A stretch of 64,000 nucleotides of DNA from Scytolyngbya sp. HA4215-MV1 (GTDB lineage Bacteria > Cyanobacteriota > Cyanobacteriia > Leptolyngbyales > Leptolyngbyaceae), in contig JAHHIA010000005.1 of the NCBI GenBank assembly GCA_019359045.1, positions 372,001-436,000 of the forward strand, read 5' to 3'. This document shows, piece by piece, positions 44,701-55,084 of the stretch. The notes below the pieces were generated by a model. It had not been told where the DNA came from, made no database searches, and was given only the letters and a program-made list of their open reading frames with translations. Made by a program: the position numbers and the translations under genes. Within the stretch, counting starts at the first letter, position 1. The number at the start of each line of letters is the position of its first letter.

Positions 44701-46764
44701 CTGACCTGCCTGATTGAGATACAACACCTGCCCGGTGCTATTGGCAGAGGCGATGATGTCTCGCGCTGCTTCTAGAATATCCAGACGACTCTGTGCCTGT
44801 TCTTCTGCCAGTTTACGATCGCTGATATCTGTAACCGTACCGACATAGCCGACAATGTTACCTGCTGCGTCTTGCTCTGCAACCGCTTGGCCAAAAGCCC
44901 AGGTGATTTGCCCGGCTGAATTTTGAAATCGATACTCCAGCCGAAATGGACGGTTTACCTGAGCTGCGGCATACCATTCTGTGGAGACCAATTCGCGATC
45001 GTCGGGATGAATGCCATTGACCCAGCCAAAGCCCGCTGCCTCTTCGGGACTGAGTCCGGCTATCTGGCACCAGCGCTCATTGACATAAAGGCAATGTCCT
45101 ACTGCATCGGTCTGAAAAATTCCCACAGGAGCTGTTTCAGTCAGCGTTGCGTAGCGCTGCTCGCTGGCACGTAGCGTTGCTTCGATGCGCTGTCGCTTTG
45201 CCAGTTCAGCTTGTGCTTGTTGGTAGGCGGTGGCTTGCTGAATGGCGATCGCAATCTGCCCTACCAGTTGATCCAATAAGTCCAACTCAAGGGTTTGCCA
45301 TCGACGAGGACCAGAACACTGGTGAACTACTAATAAACCCCATAGCCCATCTCTGAGTAAAATTGGCGCAACGAGATTGGCTTTTACTTCAAATTGTTCG
45401 AGTAATTGCACATGGCATGGGGTGAGATCTGCTTGATAGATATCGTCGATCGCTCGTTTTCTAACAGTTGAATAGTTGCCTTTGGCATTTTGCTGAAAGC
45501 AAGTGTCTTGAATCTGGTTGCCCAATGCTACCGTCCAACCGGACAACACCGACTCTGTGAGGATGGTGCCGCTCATATCGGGCTGAAATTGGTAGATCAG
45601 CACCCGGTCTGCGTGGAGAAATTGCTGCACCTCGGTGACGGTCGTTTCTAGAATCTCCTCTAACTGAAGCGATTGTCGGATACACAGGGCAATTTTGGTA
45701 ACTAGCTGCTCTCGCTTTGCCTGTGCTTTAATTTCGGCTGTTCGTTGCTCAACCTGCTGCTCCAATTCAGCGGTATAGGTTTCCAGCAGTCTGACTTTTT
45801 CTGCTTCGAGCTGAGATACTTTTTGTTCCAGGATTTCCGTTAAATTGTATAGCTCCAGGGGGTTCAACACTTTCAAGAGACTGGTTTGGGTAATGATGCC
45901 CACCAGTTCTCCTTGACTCCCTGTCACAACTAAGCGTCGGATCAGTCGCTGCGCCATCATCTGCTGCACTGCCCACAAAGACTCGTCAGGCGCGATCGTA
46001 AACACGGGAGCACTCATGACAGACTCTGCCTGAACGCTTGCTAAGTTGAGGCTCAGTGATTGGAATTGAACAATATCGCGCTCCGTGAGGATGCCCAGCG
46101 GAATTCGTAAGGGCTGATTTGGCTCGGTGGAATCGGGTGTTTCTGAGTTGCGCACCGCCTCGCGTATCAGCAAAATCGACCCCACGCGATGGGTTGCCAT
46201 TAATTGCGCGATCGTCAGCATGGAAACTTGAGGATTGGCACAAATGACCTCCGCTGTCATCACTTCTGACACCAGGCGCAGCCGCAACAAGTCCGCAGGA
46301 CGCGACAGTTGTCGCAAACTCTCGTGGGTCAGCAAGCCCACAATGCGATCCTGCTCATCCAGCAAGGGCAGATGGCGAATCCGTTGCTGCTGGATGAAGT
46401 TGGTGGCTGAGAAAATGTCGGTGAAGCCAGACTCGCGCATACTCAGGACGGGAGATGCCATCACTTCATGGATAAGGAGGCTTTCTAAAGAACGCTGTTG
46501 GGCGCTCAGACGGACAATATCCCGCTCGGTCAAAATTCCCAGAAGTCTCTCATTTTCGACCACTAATACACAACTCGATCGAGCTTCGAGGTGGAGATCA
46601 GACAAGGAGTGATCGGTTTGGGGGGCAGACGCACACATTGAACGCAATCTGCTCATTTGGACGATCGCATCCATGACCGTCGCATTCGGCGAAATCAGCA
46701 GAGGATCGCGAACGATCGCAGACTGGAGATCCATTGGGGTGAGCAAGATTGCAGCAGTTCTCAT
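41758..46764 (-). CDS. CBS-GAF-multi-PAS histidine kinase without receiver
   Basis: A kinase of about 1,668 residues. The N-terminus has four CBS motifs (about 1-300; LLGILTERDIV, GLLTHESLRQL, LGILTERDIVQ, GIITQTSLLKV). A coiled coil, a GAF domain (about 360-520), seven or so PAS/PAC modules (about 530-1430), a phytochrome-type HisKA with SVSHDLRSPLRAIDGF and an HATPase with DDGAGFDM and TGIGLATV follow. No receiver follows. The ATG at 46764 overlaps the previous stop as ATGA, deciding the start against a frame that runs to 46866. CBS modules bind adenine nucleotides in many proteins, so energy or nucleotide sensing is possible (inference). Confidence 0.9.
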   Translation of the reverse strand: MRTAAILLTPMDLQSAIVRDPLLISPNATVMDAIVQMSRLRSMCASAPQTDHSLSDLHLEARSSCVLVVENERLLGILTERDIVRLSAQQRSLESLLIHEVMASPVLSMRESGFTDIFSATNFIQQQRIRHLPLLDEQDRIVGLLTHESLRQLSRPADLLRLRLVSEVMTAEVICANPQVSMLTIAQLMATHRVGSILLIREAVRNSETPDSTEPNQPLRIPLGILTERDIVQFQSLSLNLASVQAESVMSAPVFTIAPDESLWAVQQMMAQRLIRRLVVTGSQGELVGIITQTSLLKVLNPLELYNLTEILEQKVSQLEAEKVRLLETYTAELEQQVEQRTAEIKAQAKREQLVTKIALCIRQSLQLEEILETTVTEVQQFLHADRVLIYQFQPDMSGTILTESVLSGWTVALGNQIQDTCFQQNAKGNYSTVRKRAIDDIYQADLTPCHVQLLEQFEVKANLVAPILLRDGLWGLLVVHQCSGPRRWQTLELDLLDQLVGQIAIAIQQATAYQQAQAELAKRQRIEATLRASEQRYATLTETAPVGIFQTDAVGHCLYVNERWCQIAGLSPEEAAGFGWVNGIHPDDRELVSTEWYAAAQVNRPFRLEYRFQNSAGQITWAFGQAVAEQDAAGNIVGYVGTVTDISDRKLAEEQAQSRLDILEAARDIIASANSTGQVLYLNQAGQTLLGISPNEDILNTQISDYHSPQMANLILQEALPQCVERGFWAGETRFRRRDGSEFPVWQVIVAHRQQNGQVGHFSTIARDITDLKKAEAEKIQAEQVRREFKLLENILDIILAGYWDWDLQNDQEYLSPGFKRMFGYRDEELPNLPETWQHLIFPEDLPIVLESFDRHVQSHGEIPYSNEVRYRHKDGSTVWVLCSGQVIEWNQTGSPIRMIGCHIDITDRKQSEQAVAQYTREVEDLYNHAPCGYHSLDSEGQIVAINDTALQWLGYTRTEILGKSFANLLTAASLLTFEKAYPEFKRQGQIQDLELDLICQDSSIFPVFLSAIAVKNAEGTYLYSRSTLFDARDRKQAEAALRISEERLHLALEAAGDGLWDWNVATGDLYLSPRWLEMLGFEPDELPANVSVWEQLVHSDDKPWVMERLNAHFQDATIPYKFDYRVQSKTGEYRWIANYGKAVSRDSQGNPLRMIGTHRDITGSKQVEEQLRKSDAHLKTAQRIGKLGSWEFDLSTEQITWSEEVFRIFGRDPGTAPPSFHELQQLFHIDDRSHHEQVVQMAIETRQSYEIECRICHPDGSFGYIQARGEPIVDATGQLIQLIGTVLDITDRKRTEEELRNLSARLTLAVKSAALGIWDWNVVQNILTWDDRMYELYGITPDQFASVYDAWANSLHPDDRPLAEAAIQQALEGTKDYDPEFRVIHPDGTIRFIKAYALVQRNEQGMPQHMIGINFDITENKRAETQLLQTSAQLEASNRELEAFAYSVSHDLRSPLRAIDGFSKALLEDYGDQFDEDGKDYFDRIRNNVSRMGMLIDDLLRLSRVSRTDMQYDVVNLSTLVQEQIHDLQIAEPERQVTVVIAPGVVVSADATLMRVVINNLLQNAWKFTSHHNTARIEFGVIQTEAHPIYFVRDDGAGFDMAYAKMLFRVFQRLHNTYEFPGTGIGLATVQRAIHRHGGKVWAEAALEKGATIYFTVPHTPTQAGA

Positions 46765-49700
46765 AAATCCCTCGACTGGCGGGCTAAAAGGGTTTGTATT
46801 GTTTGGTTGAGGTCTTTCAGTCGCACAGGTTTGGCGAGATATTCCGTGGCTCCAGCAGCCAAACATTTTTGGCGATCGCCCTGCATTGCCAATGCGGTCA
46901 GCGCAATGATCGGGATCTGCGCCAATTGGGGATCTTGGTGAATTGTTTGAATGGCTTCTAAGCCATCCATTTCGGGCATTTGGATATCCATCAAAATTAG
47001 GTCAGGCTGGTGAGTTTGAGTCAAGCGGATTGCTTCCCGTCCGTTTTTTGCCACCAGGATACGATAGCCTTTTGCGCTCAGATAGTCGGAGAAGGTGCTG
47101 ATATTGGCTGCGTTGTCTTCTGCTAGGAGGATGAGGGGCTGAGGGGCGATCGTCGATTCAGCGGGGAGTTCAGATGCGGCGATCGCCGTTGGGATGAATG
47201 TTTGAGGTGCAAGATGGACGAGAGATGCGGCTGGCTGGTTCGCAATCTGACACCTAGCAGGTAACCGCACCGTAAAGCAGCTTCCCTGTCCTAGTTTACT
47301 GTGTAGATTAATTTCTCCCCCATGCAGTTCGACGATGCGCTTGAGCAGGGCTAACCCCAATCCGGTTCCTTCATATTGACGGTTGAGTTTGCTGTCAATT
47401 TGGATAAAGGGTTGAAAGAGTTTGGCTTGATCGGCAGCGGCAATGCCAATGCCTGTATCAGTTACAGCAATACAGAAATAATAATCTTCTAGTGGATCAC
47501 AGGCTGCTTGCGGATCATCTTGGAACAATTGCGCTGTATGTGAACGGAATAGCGAAATGCGCTCAGCTAAGTTCACCTCAATGGGTTCAAGATAAACTTC
47601 TAAACTGATCTGACCGCCCGAGGGAGTAAACTTCACGGCATTGGTCAATAAATTAATTAACACCTGCCGCATCCGGCGCTCATCTAGCGCAATTTCTCTG
47701 GGTTCTGGTGGCAAGGTTACTTTCAGTTGAATCTGTTTTTTGAATGCCTGTTGTTTGACAAAGTCCAGACTGGATCGACAAAGTTGAGCGACTGAAGTGC
47801 TTGTAATGTTCAGTTCTAGCTTTCCAGCTTCAATTTTGGAAAGTTCGAGAATGTCGTTAATCAATCCCAGCAAATGCTGCCCACTGCGTTCGATCGTGGC
47901 GATCGCTTTCTGTTGCCGATCGTTCAAACCTCCAAATGTGTTTTCCTGCAAGCCCTCCGACATACCTAGAATGGCATTGAGTGGAGTGCGGAGTTCGTGG
48001 CTCATGTTGGCGAGAAATTCATCTTTGAGGCGAGTGGCGCGGAGCAATTCGGCATTGGTTCGCTCAAGCTGCTGTTCATAGGCTTTGTGAACTCGCCGAT
48101 CGCGGGCAATCGTGGAAATAAATTCGACTTCTCCTCGAGGGGATTTATGGACAAGGATGAGTTGAGACAGGGGAATTTCTTGCCCTTCTGCATCCAGCAA
48201 GGCGGTTTCGCTAATCCAGCTTCCGTGCGCGATCGCAGTGGGTAATCCCTGTTGCAGAATCAGATCGGTTGCCCATTGGGGATGGTAATCGATGATATGG
48301 CGTTGCCTCACGGCTGCCTCACTCTCTAAGCCACAAATCTGCCTGAGTGCCGTATTGTTCCAGATAATATTGCCTGCCAGGTCTGACATACTAATGTAGT
48401 CGGTCGAAGCTTCCAGGATGGCAATGAGGCGATTTTGTTCCTGTTCCAGGCGTTTGCGCTCGGTGATGTCTTGAGCAGCCCCAATAGTTTGCTTGGCTTG
48501 TCCTCTGGCATCGCGGCTGAAGACAGAATCGCGACTATAGAGCCAACGCCATTCGCCATTCGCATGTCTCATGCGATATTCAAATTCAAAGATTTCGCCA
48601 TCTTGAGCGGCGTAGATCTGAGCCTGATAACGGGACAATCGGTCTAAATCATCAGGGTGGATCAAATTTTGGAACAGATTTGATCCCATGGCTCGAATCT
48701 CTGCCGGTGTGTAGCCAAGCGTGGTTGCGATCTCCCGGTTGCTGTAAACATTGCGCTGTTCTTGTATATCATATAGATAGAGAATATTGGGTGAGGCTTC
48801 AGAAATTTGTTGAATAAAGCGCTGACTTTCTTGGAGGGCAAGTTCGGTTTGTTTGCGATCGGTAATATCGGTTAAGGTGCCAATGTAGCCAATCACTTGA
48901 CCCGTCGCATCTATTTCCTTGGCCACTTGGATGTAATACCAGTTAATGCTGCCATCGGGACGCAGATGTCTGCCCTCGCCATGGTTGAGGATTTGTTGGC
49001 TCGAATCGCATTGTGCATAGTTTTCAGTCCATTGGGCAAGCATGCGATCGCGATCGTCGGGATGCAGGGCTTCGACCCACCCCCTGCCCAGAGCAGATTC
49101 TTTGGGTCTACCTGTCATTTCGCTCCAGCGATCGTTGACATAAGTACAATTCAGCGGTTCATCAAATTGAAAAATGGCAACTGGAGCGACGGTGGCTAGC
49201 GTCGCATAGCGACGTTCGCTGTCCCGTAGGGCCGTTTCTGCCAGTTTGCGCTGAGTGATTTCGGTTTCTGAGCCGCTCATGCGAATGACTTGTCCTGATT
49301 CATCATGCAATGCCTGCGCCCGATCGAGCACCCACATGTAGCTGCCATCTTTGCGTTGAGTGCGATATTCGACTTCAAAGAACTCCGTTTTACCCGAAAA
49401 GTGATCGTCCACCGCAGCCATGACGCGATCGTAGTCCTCAGGATGCATTCGGCTTAAGCACTCATCGGGCGAATCTCCAATTTCGTCATCGGTAAAGCCG
49501 CGCATCTGCTTCCACCGACTGGAAAAGAAGATTTTATTGTTGGTGAGATCCCAATCCCAGATGCCATCATTAGTTCCCTTCAACGCCAACTGCCAGCGTT
49601 CTTCGCTGGTTCGCAGAGCCGCAGTCCGTTCGGCTACCTGGTTTTCTAATTCTTCATTCAACCGCTCCAGCGCTCGTATGGCTCGTTCGCGCTCCAATTC

Positions 49701-51590
49701 TGCCGCCGCGCGCGCGGCAAAGACACGCAACAGGTTTTCTGCCCATTCTGGATCGGAGATCGGCTGCTGATTGAGAATACACAGATTGCCAATCGGGTTG
49801 CCCTGCGTATCGTACAAGGCGATGCCCAGATAGCTTTCTGCACCCATGTTAACCAAGTCGAGATCGTCGGGAAACTGCTGTTGAACTAAGGCTTCGCAAT
49901 AAAATTTGCCATTCTGCAAGGTTCGTTCGCAAGGGGTTTTCGCAGGATGGTAGAAAAAAGTCGGTTGCAAGGCACCGTTTGCCCAAAATGCTAGTGCATG
50001 CAGTGTATCGTCAACCTGTTCGGTCACCAGGGCATAGGAAACCTGCAAAGCCTCAGCAATGTGACTGACTAAAGCAGGGAAAAAGTTTTCTCCGGTAGTA
50101 GCGGCGGTTCCTTCGATCAGATTTTGCAGGGCATTTTCAGCCCGTTTGCGTTCAGCCTCGATCTGCACCCGTCTGCTGATATCCCGGATGAGCCAGCGCA
50201 AACTCGTGCCGTTACCCGAATTGTCAGGCATAGGTACAACTGTTACCTCGGCAGGAAATGTATTGCCCTGTTGAGGTTGGAACGTGATGTCCCAGGTCTG
50301 TTTTTGGTTTTGGTGCGCCAATTGATTCAACTGGGTATAAAACCCTGAACGGTGGGATCGGGCGATGAAGAGCGCCAGGGGTTTACCTACTAAAAAGGGC
50401 TGTGAAACTGCAAACTGAACTGCGATCGCCCGGTTCGCTGACTGAATGATCCCTCGTGTATTCGTGACCAAATAGCCATCGGGGGCAAAGTCGAATAAAT
50501 CCAGATATTTCAACCGTTCTTCTGCCAGTTGGAGATTCTGCCCTCTCAGCTCTTCTTCGGCAACCTGTAATTCTTCCAGCGTTCGCTGCAATTTCTCATG
50601 GGTCTGCTCAAGGTCATTATCATCATCTTCAGCGGCGACCTCTTTGGCTGAGCGGGATTGCCCTTCTTGTGGTAGTTCTGCCAGCCTGGTTTGGGTTGGC
50701 TGCTTGGCTTTAAGACGCGCTTGCATTAAGCGCTCGACGATACCGTAGATTGCCATCGGATTGAGCTGATTGAGCACCAGCGGTTGCGTCACAATGCCCA
50801 CCAAGCAACCGTTGTCGTCGGTCATCACCACTTGAGTTGTCTGCTGCGTTTGCATCAACTGTTGTATGTCCCACAAGGAACAGCCTGACGCCATCGCCAC
50901 AATGGGCGCATTCATTACGGTTTCAACCTGAATCGTTGCAAAATTTAATTCTAGGGATAGCCACTGAACGACATCTCGATCGGTCACAATGCCAACGGGC
51001 ATGGGATTGGGGGCTTCAGGGTTTTGCAGGGGCTGGTCCTGACTCCTGGTTTCCACAATCACCACAGAATGCACGCCATGGGCTGCCATAATCTGGGTCA
51101 GTTCGGCGAGGGTGGCGGTGGATGCTGCCTGGATCACAGTCTGCGCCATCACTTCTGCCGCAGGGGTCAGATGTAACAGGTCAAGCGAGGGAAAGAGTGG
51201 TTGTAGGCTGTCGTGGGTGAGCAATCCCACGATGGTTCCTGCATCGTCCACTACGGGCAAGTGGTGAATCTGGTGTCGCTGCAACAGACCGAGGGGAACA
51301 AATACATCGGTAAAATCTGTGAGGTTAAGGATGCATACAGGCGCGGACATGATATTTGCGATCGCTTGCTCTACCGGATTTTGCCCCGCAGCGCTCAGGC
51401 GCACCAGATCAAGCGCTGTGACCATTCCCACTAGCCGATCGTCCTCCAGCACCAATTCACAGGTTGTGCCGTCAAGGAACATCTGCGCGATCGCATCGCT
51501 TCCATTGGCGGTGGGTGTGAGGTTGAGGGGATGACGGGCGATTGCAGTCGCCAGTTCAACGGGGAACAATACGGTAGCTGGGTCGATCAT
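46761..51590 (-). CDS. CBS-PAS-GAF-PAS hybrid histidine kinase
   Basis: A 1,609-residue kinase, first gene of the signalling operon. Four CBS motifs (about 1-290; LVGMVTALDLV, GLLTHDSLQ, GIVTDRDVV, GIVTQPLVL), a helical linker (about 325-385), PAS (about 385-490), GAF (about 505-665), four PAS/PAC modules (about 690-1190), HisKA with NMSHELRTPLNAILGM, HATPase with DTGIGIA and TGLGLALL, and a C-terminal receiver with LILMDIQMPEMDG. No membrane segment is visible. The CBS half is paralogous to the next gene and the kinase/receiver half to the last gene of the operon. Ligand unknown. Confidence 0.9.
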   Translation of the reverse strand: MIDPATVLFPVELATAIARHPLNLTPTANGSDAIAQMFLDGTTCELVLEDDRLVGMVTALDLVRLSAAGQNPVEQAIANIMSAPVCILNLTDFTDVFVPLGLLQRHQIHHLPVVDDAGTIVGLLTHDSLQPLFPSLDLLHLTPAAEVMAQTVIQAASTATLAELTQIMAAHGVHSVVIVETRSQDQPLQNPEAPNPMPVGIVTDRDVVQWLSLELNFATIQVETVMNAPIVAMASGCSLWDIQQLMQTQQTTQVVMTDDNGCLVGIVTQPLVLNQLNPMAIYGIVERLMQARLKAKQPTQTRLAELPQEGQSRSAKEVAAEDDDNDLEQTHEKLQRTLEELQVAEEELRGQNLQLAEERLKYLDLFDFAPDGYLVTNTRGIIQSANRAIAVQFAVSQPFLVGKPLALFIARSHRSGFYTQLNQLAHQNQKQTWDITFQPQQGNTFPAEVTVVPMPDNSGNGTSLRWLIRDISRRVQIEAERKRAENALQNLIEGTAATTGENFFPALVSHIAEALQVSYALVTEQVDDTLHALAFWANGALQPTFFYHPAKTPCERTLQNGKFYCEALVQQQFPDDLDLVNMGAESYLGIALYDTQGNPIGNLCILNQQPISDPEWAENLLRVFAARAAAELERERAIRALERLNEELENQVAERTAALRTSEERWQLALKGTNDGIWDWDLTNNKIFFSSRWKQMRGFTDDEIGDSPDECLSRMHPEDYDRVMAAVDDHFSGKTEFFEVEYRTQRKDGSYMWVLDRAQALHDESGQVIRMSGSETEITQRKLAETALRDSERRYATLATVAPVAIFQFDEPLNCTYVNDRWSEMTGRPKESALGRGWVEALHPDDRDRMLAQWTENYAQCDSSQQILNHGEGRHLRPDGSINWYYIQVAKEIDATGQVIGYIGTLTDITDRKQTELALQESQRFIQQISEASPNILYLYDIQEQRNVYSNREIATTLGYTPAEIRAMGSNLFQNLIHPDDLDRLSRYQAQIYAAQDGEIFEFEYRMRHANGEWRWLYSRDSVFSRDARGQAKQTIGAAQDITERKRLEQEQNRLIAILEASTDYISMSDLAGNIIWNNTALRQICGLESEAAVRQRHIIDYHPQWATDLILQQGLPTAIAHGSWISETALLDAEGQEIPLSQLILVHKSPRGEVEFISTIARDRRVHKAYEQQLERTNAELLRATRLKDEFLANMSHELRTPLNAILGMSEGLQENTFGGLNDRQQKAIATIERSGQHLLGLINDILELSKIEAGKLELNITSTSVAQLCRSSLDFVKQQAFKKQIQLKVTLPPEPREIALDERRMRQVLINLLTNAVKFTPSGGQISLEVYLEPIEVNLAERISLFRSHTAQLFQDDPQAACDPLEDYYFCIAVTDTGIGIAAADQAKLFQPFIQIDSKLNRQYEGTGLGLALLKRIVELHGGEINLHSKLGQGSCFTVRLPARCQIANQPAASLVHLAPQTFIPTAIAASELPAESTIAPQPLILLAEDNAANISTFSDYLSAKGYRILVAKNGREAIRLTQTHQPDLILMDIQMPEMDGLEAIQTIHQDPQLAQIPIIALTALAMQGDRQKCLAAGATEYLAKPVRLKDLNQTIQTLLARQSRDL

Positions 51591-51688
51591 CCTTGAAGCA
51601 CTCCCACTTCAACCAATTATTCGTCTTTCCTTAATGTTCCCCGATTGTTTTTGGAATTGTCTAAAAACATTTCTTTACAGTTCTTTAT

Positions 51689-51773
51689 AACCTGATGGCA
51701 AGCCTGGAAATTAGCACATCGAGAGCCGCATAACACACCAAGACTACAGCAAATTCAGTGTCGCCATCAGGTT
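51689..51773. repeat. Long-spaced inverted repeat between RND and kinase operons
   Basis: AACCTGATGGC (51689-51699) and GCCATCAGGTT (51763-51773) are perfect inverted copies 63 bases apart. They lie in the 209-base gap between the 3' end of the efflux operon and the start of the kinase operon on the same strand. A long terminator-like hairpin after the RND gene or a bipartite protein site are both possible. Confidence 0.55.
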
Positions 51774-51799
51774 GTCATTGCCAACCCGATGGATCAAGG

Positions 51800-54700
51800 C
51801 TACCGGGTTTGGAGATGTCTAGGTCGATTGCGCCAGAGTTTGTAATAGAGAATCGGAACAGCCGATCGCGACAGCAACAAAGATGCGACTTCTCCTGCCA
51901 TTAAGGAGATAGCTAAGCCCTGAAAGATGGGGTCCGCTAAGATGATGGCTGACCCCACCACCACTGCTGCCGCCGTCAGGAGCATCGGACGAAATCGCAC
52001 GGCTCCGGCATCAATGACAGCTTCTTCTAGGGGCATTCCTTCCTTCAGGCGCAGTTCAATAAAGTCCACCAGAATAATCGAGTTCCGCACGACAATTCCG
52101 GCTCCGGCGATGAAGCCAATCATGGAGGTGGCGGTGAAGAATGATCCCATGAACCAGTGTGCGGGCATAATGCCGATTAGCGAGAAGGGAATGGCTGCCA
52201 TAATGACCAGTGGCGTGGTAAACGATTGGAACCAGCCCACGACCAGCGCATAAATCAACACCAGCACAACCGCAAAAGCCATCCCCAGATCGCGAAAGAC
52301 CTCATAGGTAACTTGCCATTCACCATCCCACTTGATTCCATAAGTTTCGGTGATGGGGGGTTGTTCAGTCAGGTAGGTTTGGACTTTGCTTCCAGTCGCC
52401 GGAACCAATTGGTCAATTTTCGGTTGCAGGTTGAGCATGGCGTAGACGGCGCTCTCGACTCTGCCGGAAACATCTCCCAAAACATAGACAACCGGTTGGA
52501 GATTTTTGTGGTAAATGCTGGTATCGGCGATCGTCGTTTCTGTGTTCACTAGCGTACTCAGGGGGACTCGGTTACCATTGCTTCCCTGGAGGTTGAGAGA
52601 TTGTAGATCATCTAGACTGGTGCGATTTGCCTGACTTAAGCGCAAGTAAACTGCAACATCCTCGCGCGCATTGTCATCGTGGAGTAGTCCCACGGTTTGT
52701 CCCGTAAGTGCCATTTGCAAAACTTGAGAAATCTGGCTGGGGCTGATGCCATTCAGTGCGGCTTTTTCGCGATCGATGACGAATCGATAATTGGTTTGCG
52801 GCGTTTCCACATACCAATCCACATCCACGACGCCTGCACTGGATTGATATAACTGGCGAATTTGGGTGGCGAGGTCAATCTGTCCCGGGTAATCGGGACC
52901 GTATACTTCGGTTACCAGCGTTTGCAGCACTGGGGGACCCGGGGGAATTTCGGCGACCTGAAGGCGGGCACGGTAGCGATCGGCAATTTCCTTGAGCTGG
53001 GGGCGAATCGCTTTGGCAATGGTGTGACTTTGGCGGTGACGATCGCCTTTGGGCAAAAAGTTCACCTGAATATCGGCAACATTGGCACCCGATCGTAAAA
53101 AATAATGCCGCACCAATCCATTGAAGTTGTAGGGAGAAGCGGTGCCCACATAGCTTTGATAGTTCAGCACTTCCGGCACCGTAGCCAGATATTGCCCCAT
53201 TTCTCGCGTCACTCTAGCGGTTTGCTCTAGCGTGGTGCCTTCTGGCAGATTCAACACTATCTGCAACTCACTTTTGTTGTCGAAAGGTAGCATTTTCAAA
53301 ATCACCAACCGGAATCCTGCCAGTCCGCCCACAATGCAGACCAATGCCAACACGGTTGCGACTAAAAAAGTGGTGCCTCGTTGGGGGAAATGCACCAGTG
53401 GGTACATCCAGCGACGATACAGTTGACTCAGGGCATCCTCGCTATGATTCTGGACAGTGTGACTGGCACGGCTAAACACTCGCAGGGTTGTCCAGGGCAC
53501 TACGACAAACGCCACCAGAGCCGAGAAGATCATGGCTGCCGATGCCCCCAGCGGAATTGGGCGCATATAAGGTCCCATCAACCCACCGACAAATGCCATG
53601 GGTAAGATGGCAGCAATCACTGCCAGCGTCGCCAAAATTGTCGGATTGCCCACTTCATCCACTGCTTCCAAAACAATCTGTTGCAGAGTGCGACGACGAT
53701 TGGTAGCGTGTTGTAAACGAGTTTTGTTTTCTGGCAATTGCAGATGTCGCCCGACATTTTCTACCACCACGATCGCATCATCCACCAGAATCCCGATAGA
53801 AAAAATCAATGCAAAAAATGTGACCCGATTCAACGTGAAGCCATAAAAAACAAAACTGGCGAGGGTTAACGCCAATGTGACAGGAATTGAGACTGCAACG
53901 ACGATCGCCTCTTTTTTGCCCATCACCCATCCCATCAACAGCGTGACTGAACCCACTGCAATGAGCATATGAAAAAGCAATTCGTTAGAGCGCTCAGCTG
54001 CGGTCTCGCCATAGTCCCGTGTAACGGTGAGATAGACATTGTTGGGAAGATAGTTGCGCTGAATTTGCGCTAGTTTTTCTAAAACATGATGAGAGACTTG
54101 AATCGCATTGGCACCCGATCGTTTGGCAATCGCGATCGTGACCGCTTCAGTTTCTGCAATGGCTTTAGCTGGCTCCCGCGAGGCTTTTGGGGGTTGATTT
54201 CCCTGCCCGAAAAAAACGTAACTTGCGGGTTCTTCGGCACCATCCGTAATTGTCGCGACATCCCGCAAATAAACGGGCTGGTTGTTAGCAACCGCAATTA
54301 CTAATCCTTGGGCATCTTCTGGCGATCGAATAAAACTCTGGGTTCTGACTAAAAAGGATTGATTATTTTGATTGAAATTGCCACTGGCAAGCTCAGCGTT
54401 TTGAGCCTGAAATGCCTGTGAAATTTCCAGCGGGGTTAACCCGAACGCATTCAGCCTTGCCGGATCAAGGTCTACCCGAAGTTGGCGTTTTTGCCCACCA
54501 ATGATCGTGGTTTCTGAAACATTGGGAACTTGTTTGATTTGTTCGTCTAATTGAGCCGCAATTTGGCGTAATTCTGCGCCCGTACTCTGCTCTCCCCAGA
54601 GTGTTAGCGCCAAAATGGGGACATCATCGATGGATCTCGATTTAATCAGGGGCTGCGACACCCCCGGAGGGATTTTGTCAAAGTTGGCATAGAGCTTGTT

Positions 54701-55084
54701 GTAAAGCTGAACGATCGCATTTTCCGGATTTTGACCGACCAAAAATCGCACGATGACCAGCGATGAACCGGGACGGGACGTAGAGTAAACATATTCCACA
54801 CCGGGCAGCTCTTTAATTAACTTCTCCATCGGTGCAGTAACGCGCTGCTCAACATCTTTTGTCGATGCGCCTGGCATCTGGACAAAGACATCCGCCATGG
54901 GCACCGTAATTTGGGGCTCTTCTTCCCGTGGCAAAATTAAGGTCGCACCAATCCCCAAGAGCAGTGCCACCAAAATAATCAGTGGTGTGAGCTTAGAATC
55001 GATAAACTGTTTTGCTAACTGACCCACAAAACCCAATTTGTGGAGGGGAAGAGAATTTTGTTCAGCCTGTGGACGATCGTTCAT
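51800..55084 (-). CDS. RND efflux transporter (AcrB family)
   Basis: Inner-membrane proton-driven exporter of 1,094 residues. N-terminal helix [16 protein letters not shown], porter domain starting [18 protein letters not shown], the membrane core with [16 protein letters not shown] (two TM4 acids used in proton relay in the family), and a second half with [19 protein letters not shown]. The start is the ATG at 55084, overlapping the stop of the preceding gene as ATGA. It is the last gene of the operon that starts with sulfide:quinone oxidoreductase and has its membrane fusion protein two genes upstream. No outer-membrane TolC is in the operon. Substrate unknown; a sulfur compound or metal is suggested by context. 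Confidence 0.92.
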   Translation of the reverse strand: MNDRPQAEQNSLPLHKLGFVGQLAKQFIDSKLTPLIILVALLLGIGATLILPREEEPQITVPMADVFVQMPGASTKDVEQRVTAPMEKLIKELPGVEYVYSTSRPGSSLVIVRFLVGQNPENAIVQLYNKLYANFDKIPPGVSQPLIKSRSIDDVPILALTLWGEQSTGAELRQIAAQLDEQIKQVPNVSETTIIGGQKRQLRVDLDPARLNAFGLTPLEISQAFQAQNAELASGNFNQNNQSFLVRTQSFIRSPEDAQGLVIAVANNQPVYLRDVATITDGAEEPASYVFFGQGNQPPKASREPAKAIAETEAVTIAIAKRSGANAIQVSHHVLEKLAQIQRNYLPNNVYLTVTRDYGETAAERSNELLFHMLIAVGSVTLLMGWVMGKKEAIVVAVSIPVTLALTLASFVFYGFTLNRVTFFALIFSIGILVDDAIVVVENVGRHLQLPENKTRLQHATNRRRTLQQIVLEAVDEVGNPTILATLAVIAAILPMAFVGGLMGPYMRPIPLGASAAMIFSALVAFVVVPWTTLRVFSRASHTVQNHSEDALSQLYRRWMYPLVHFPQRGTTFLVATVLALVCIVGGLAGFRLVILKMLPFDNKSELQIVLNLPEGTTLEQTARVTREMGQYLATVPEVLNYQSYVGTASPYNFNGLVRHYFLRSGANVADIQVNFLPKGDRHRQSHTIAKAIRPQLKEIADRYRARLQVAEIPPGPPVLQTLVTEVYGPDYPGQIDLATQIRQLYQSSAGVVDVDWYVETPQTNYRFVIDREKAALNGISPSQISQVLQMALTGQTVGLLHDDNAREDVAVYLRLSQANRTSLDDLQSLNLQGSNGNRVPLSTLVNTETTIADTSIYHKNLQPVVYVLGDVSGRVESAVYAMLNLQPKIDQLVPATGSKVQTYLTEQPPITETYGIKWDGEWQVTYEVFRDLGMAFAVVLVLIYALVVGWFQSFTTPLVIMAAIPFSLIGIMPAHWFMGSFFTATSMIGFIAGAGIVVRNSIILVDFIELRLKEGMPLEEAVIDAGAVRFRPMLLTAAAVVVGSAIILADPIFQGLAISLMAGEVASLLLSRSAVPILYYKLWRNRPRHLQTR

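Noticed and set aside
46765-46866. N-terminal extension of the second CBS kinase
   Set aside because: It is antisense-free but overlaps the receiver of the preceding gene; the ATGA overlap at 46761-46764 is a standard coupled start.
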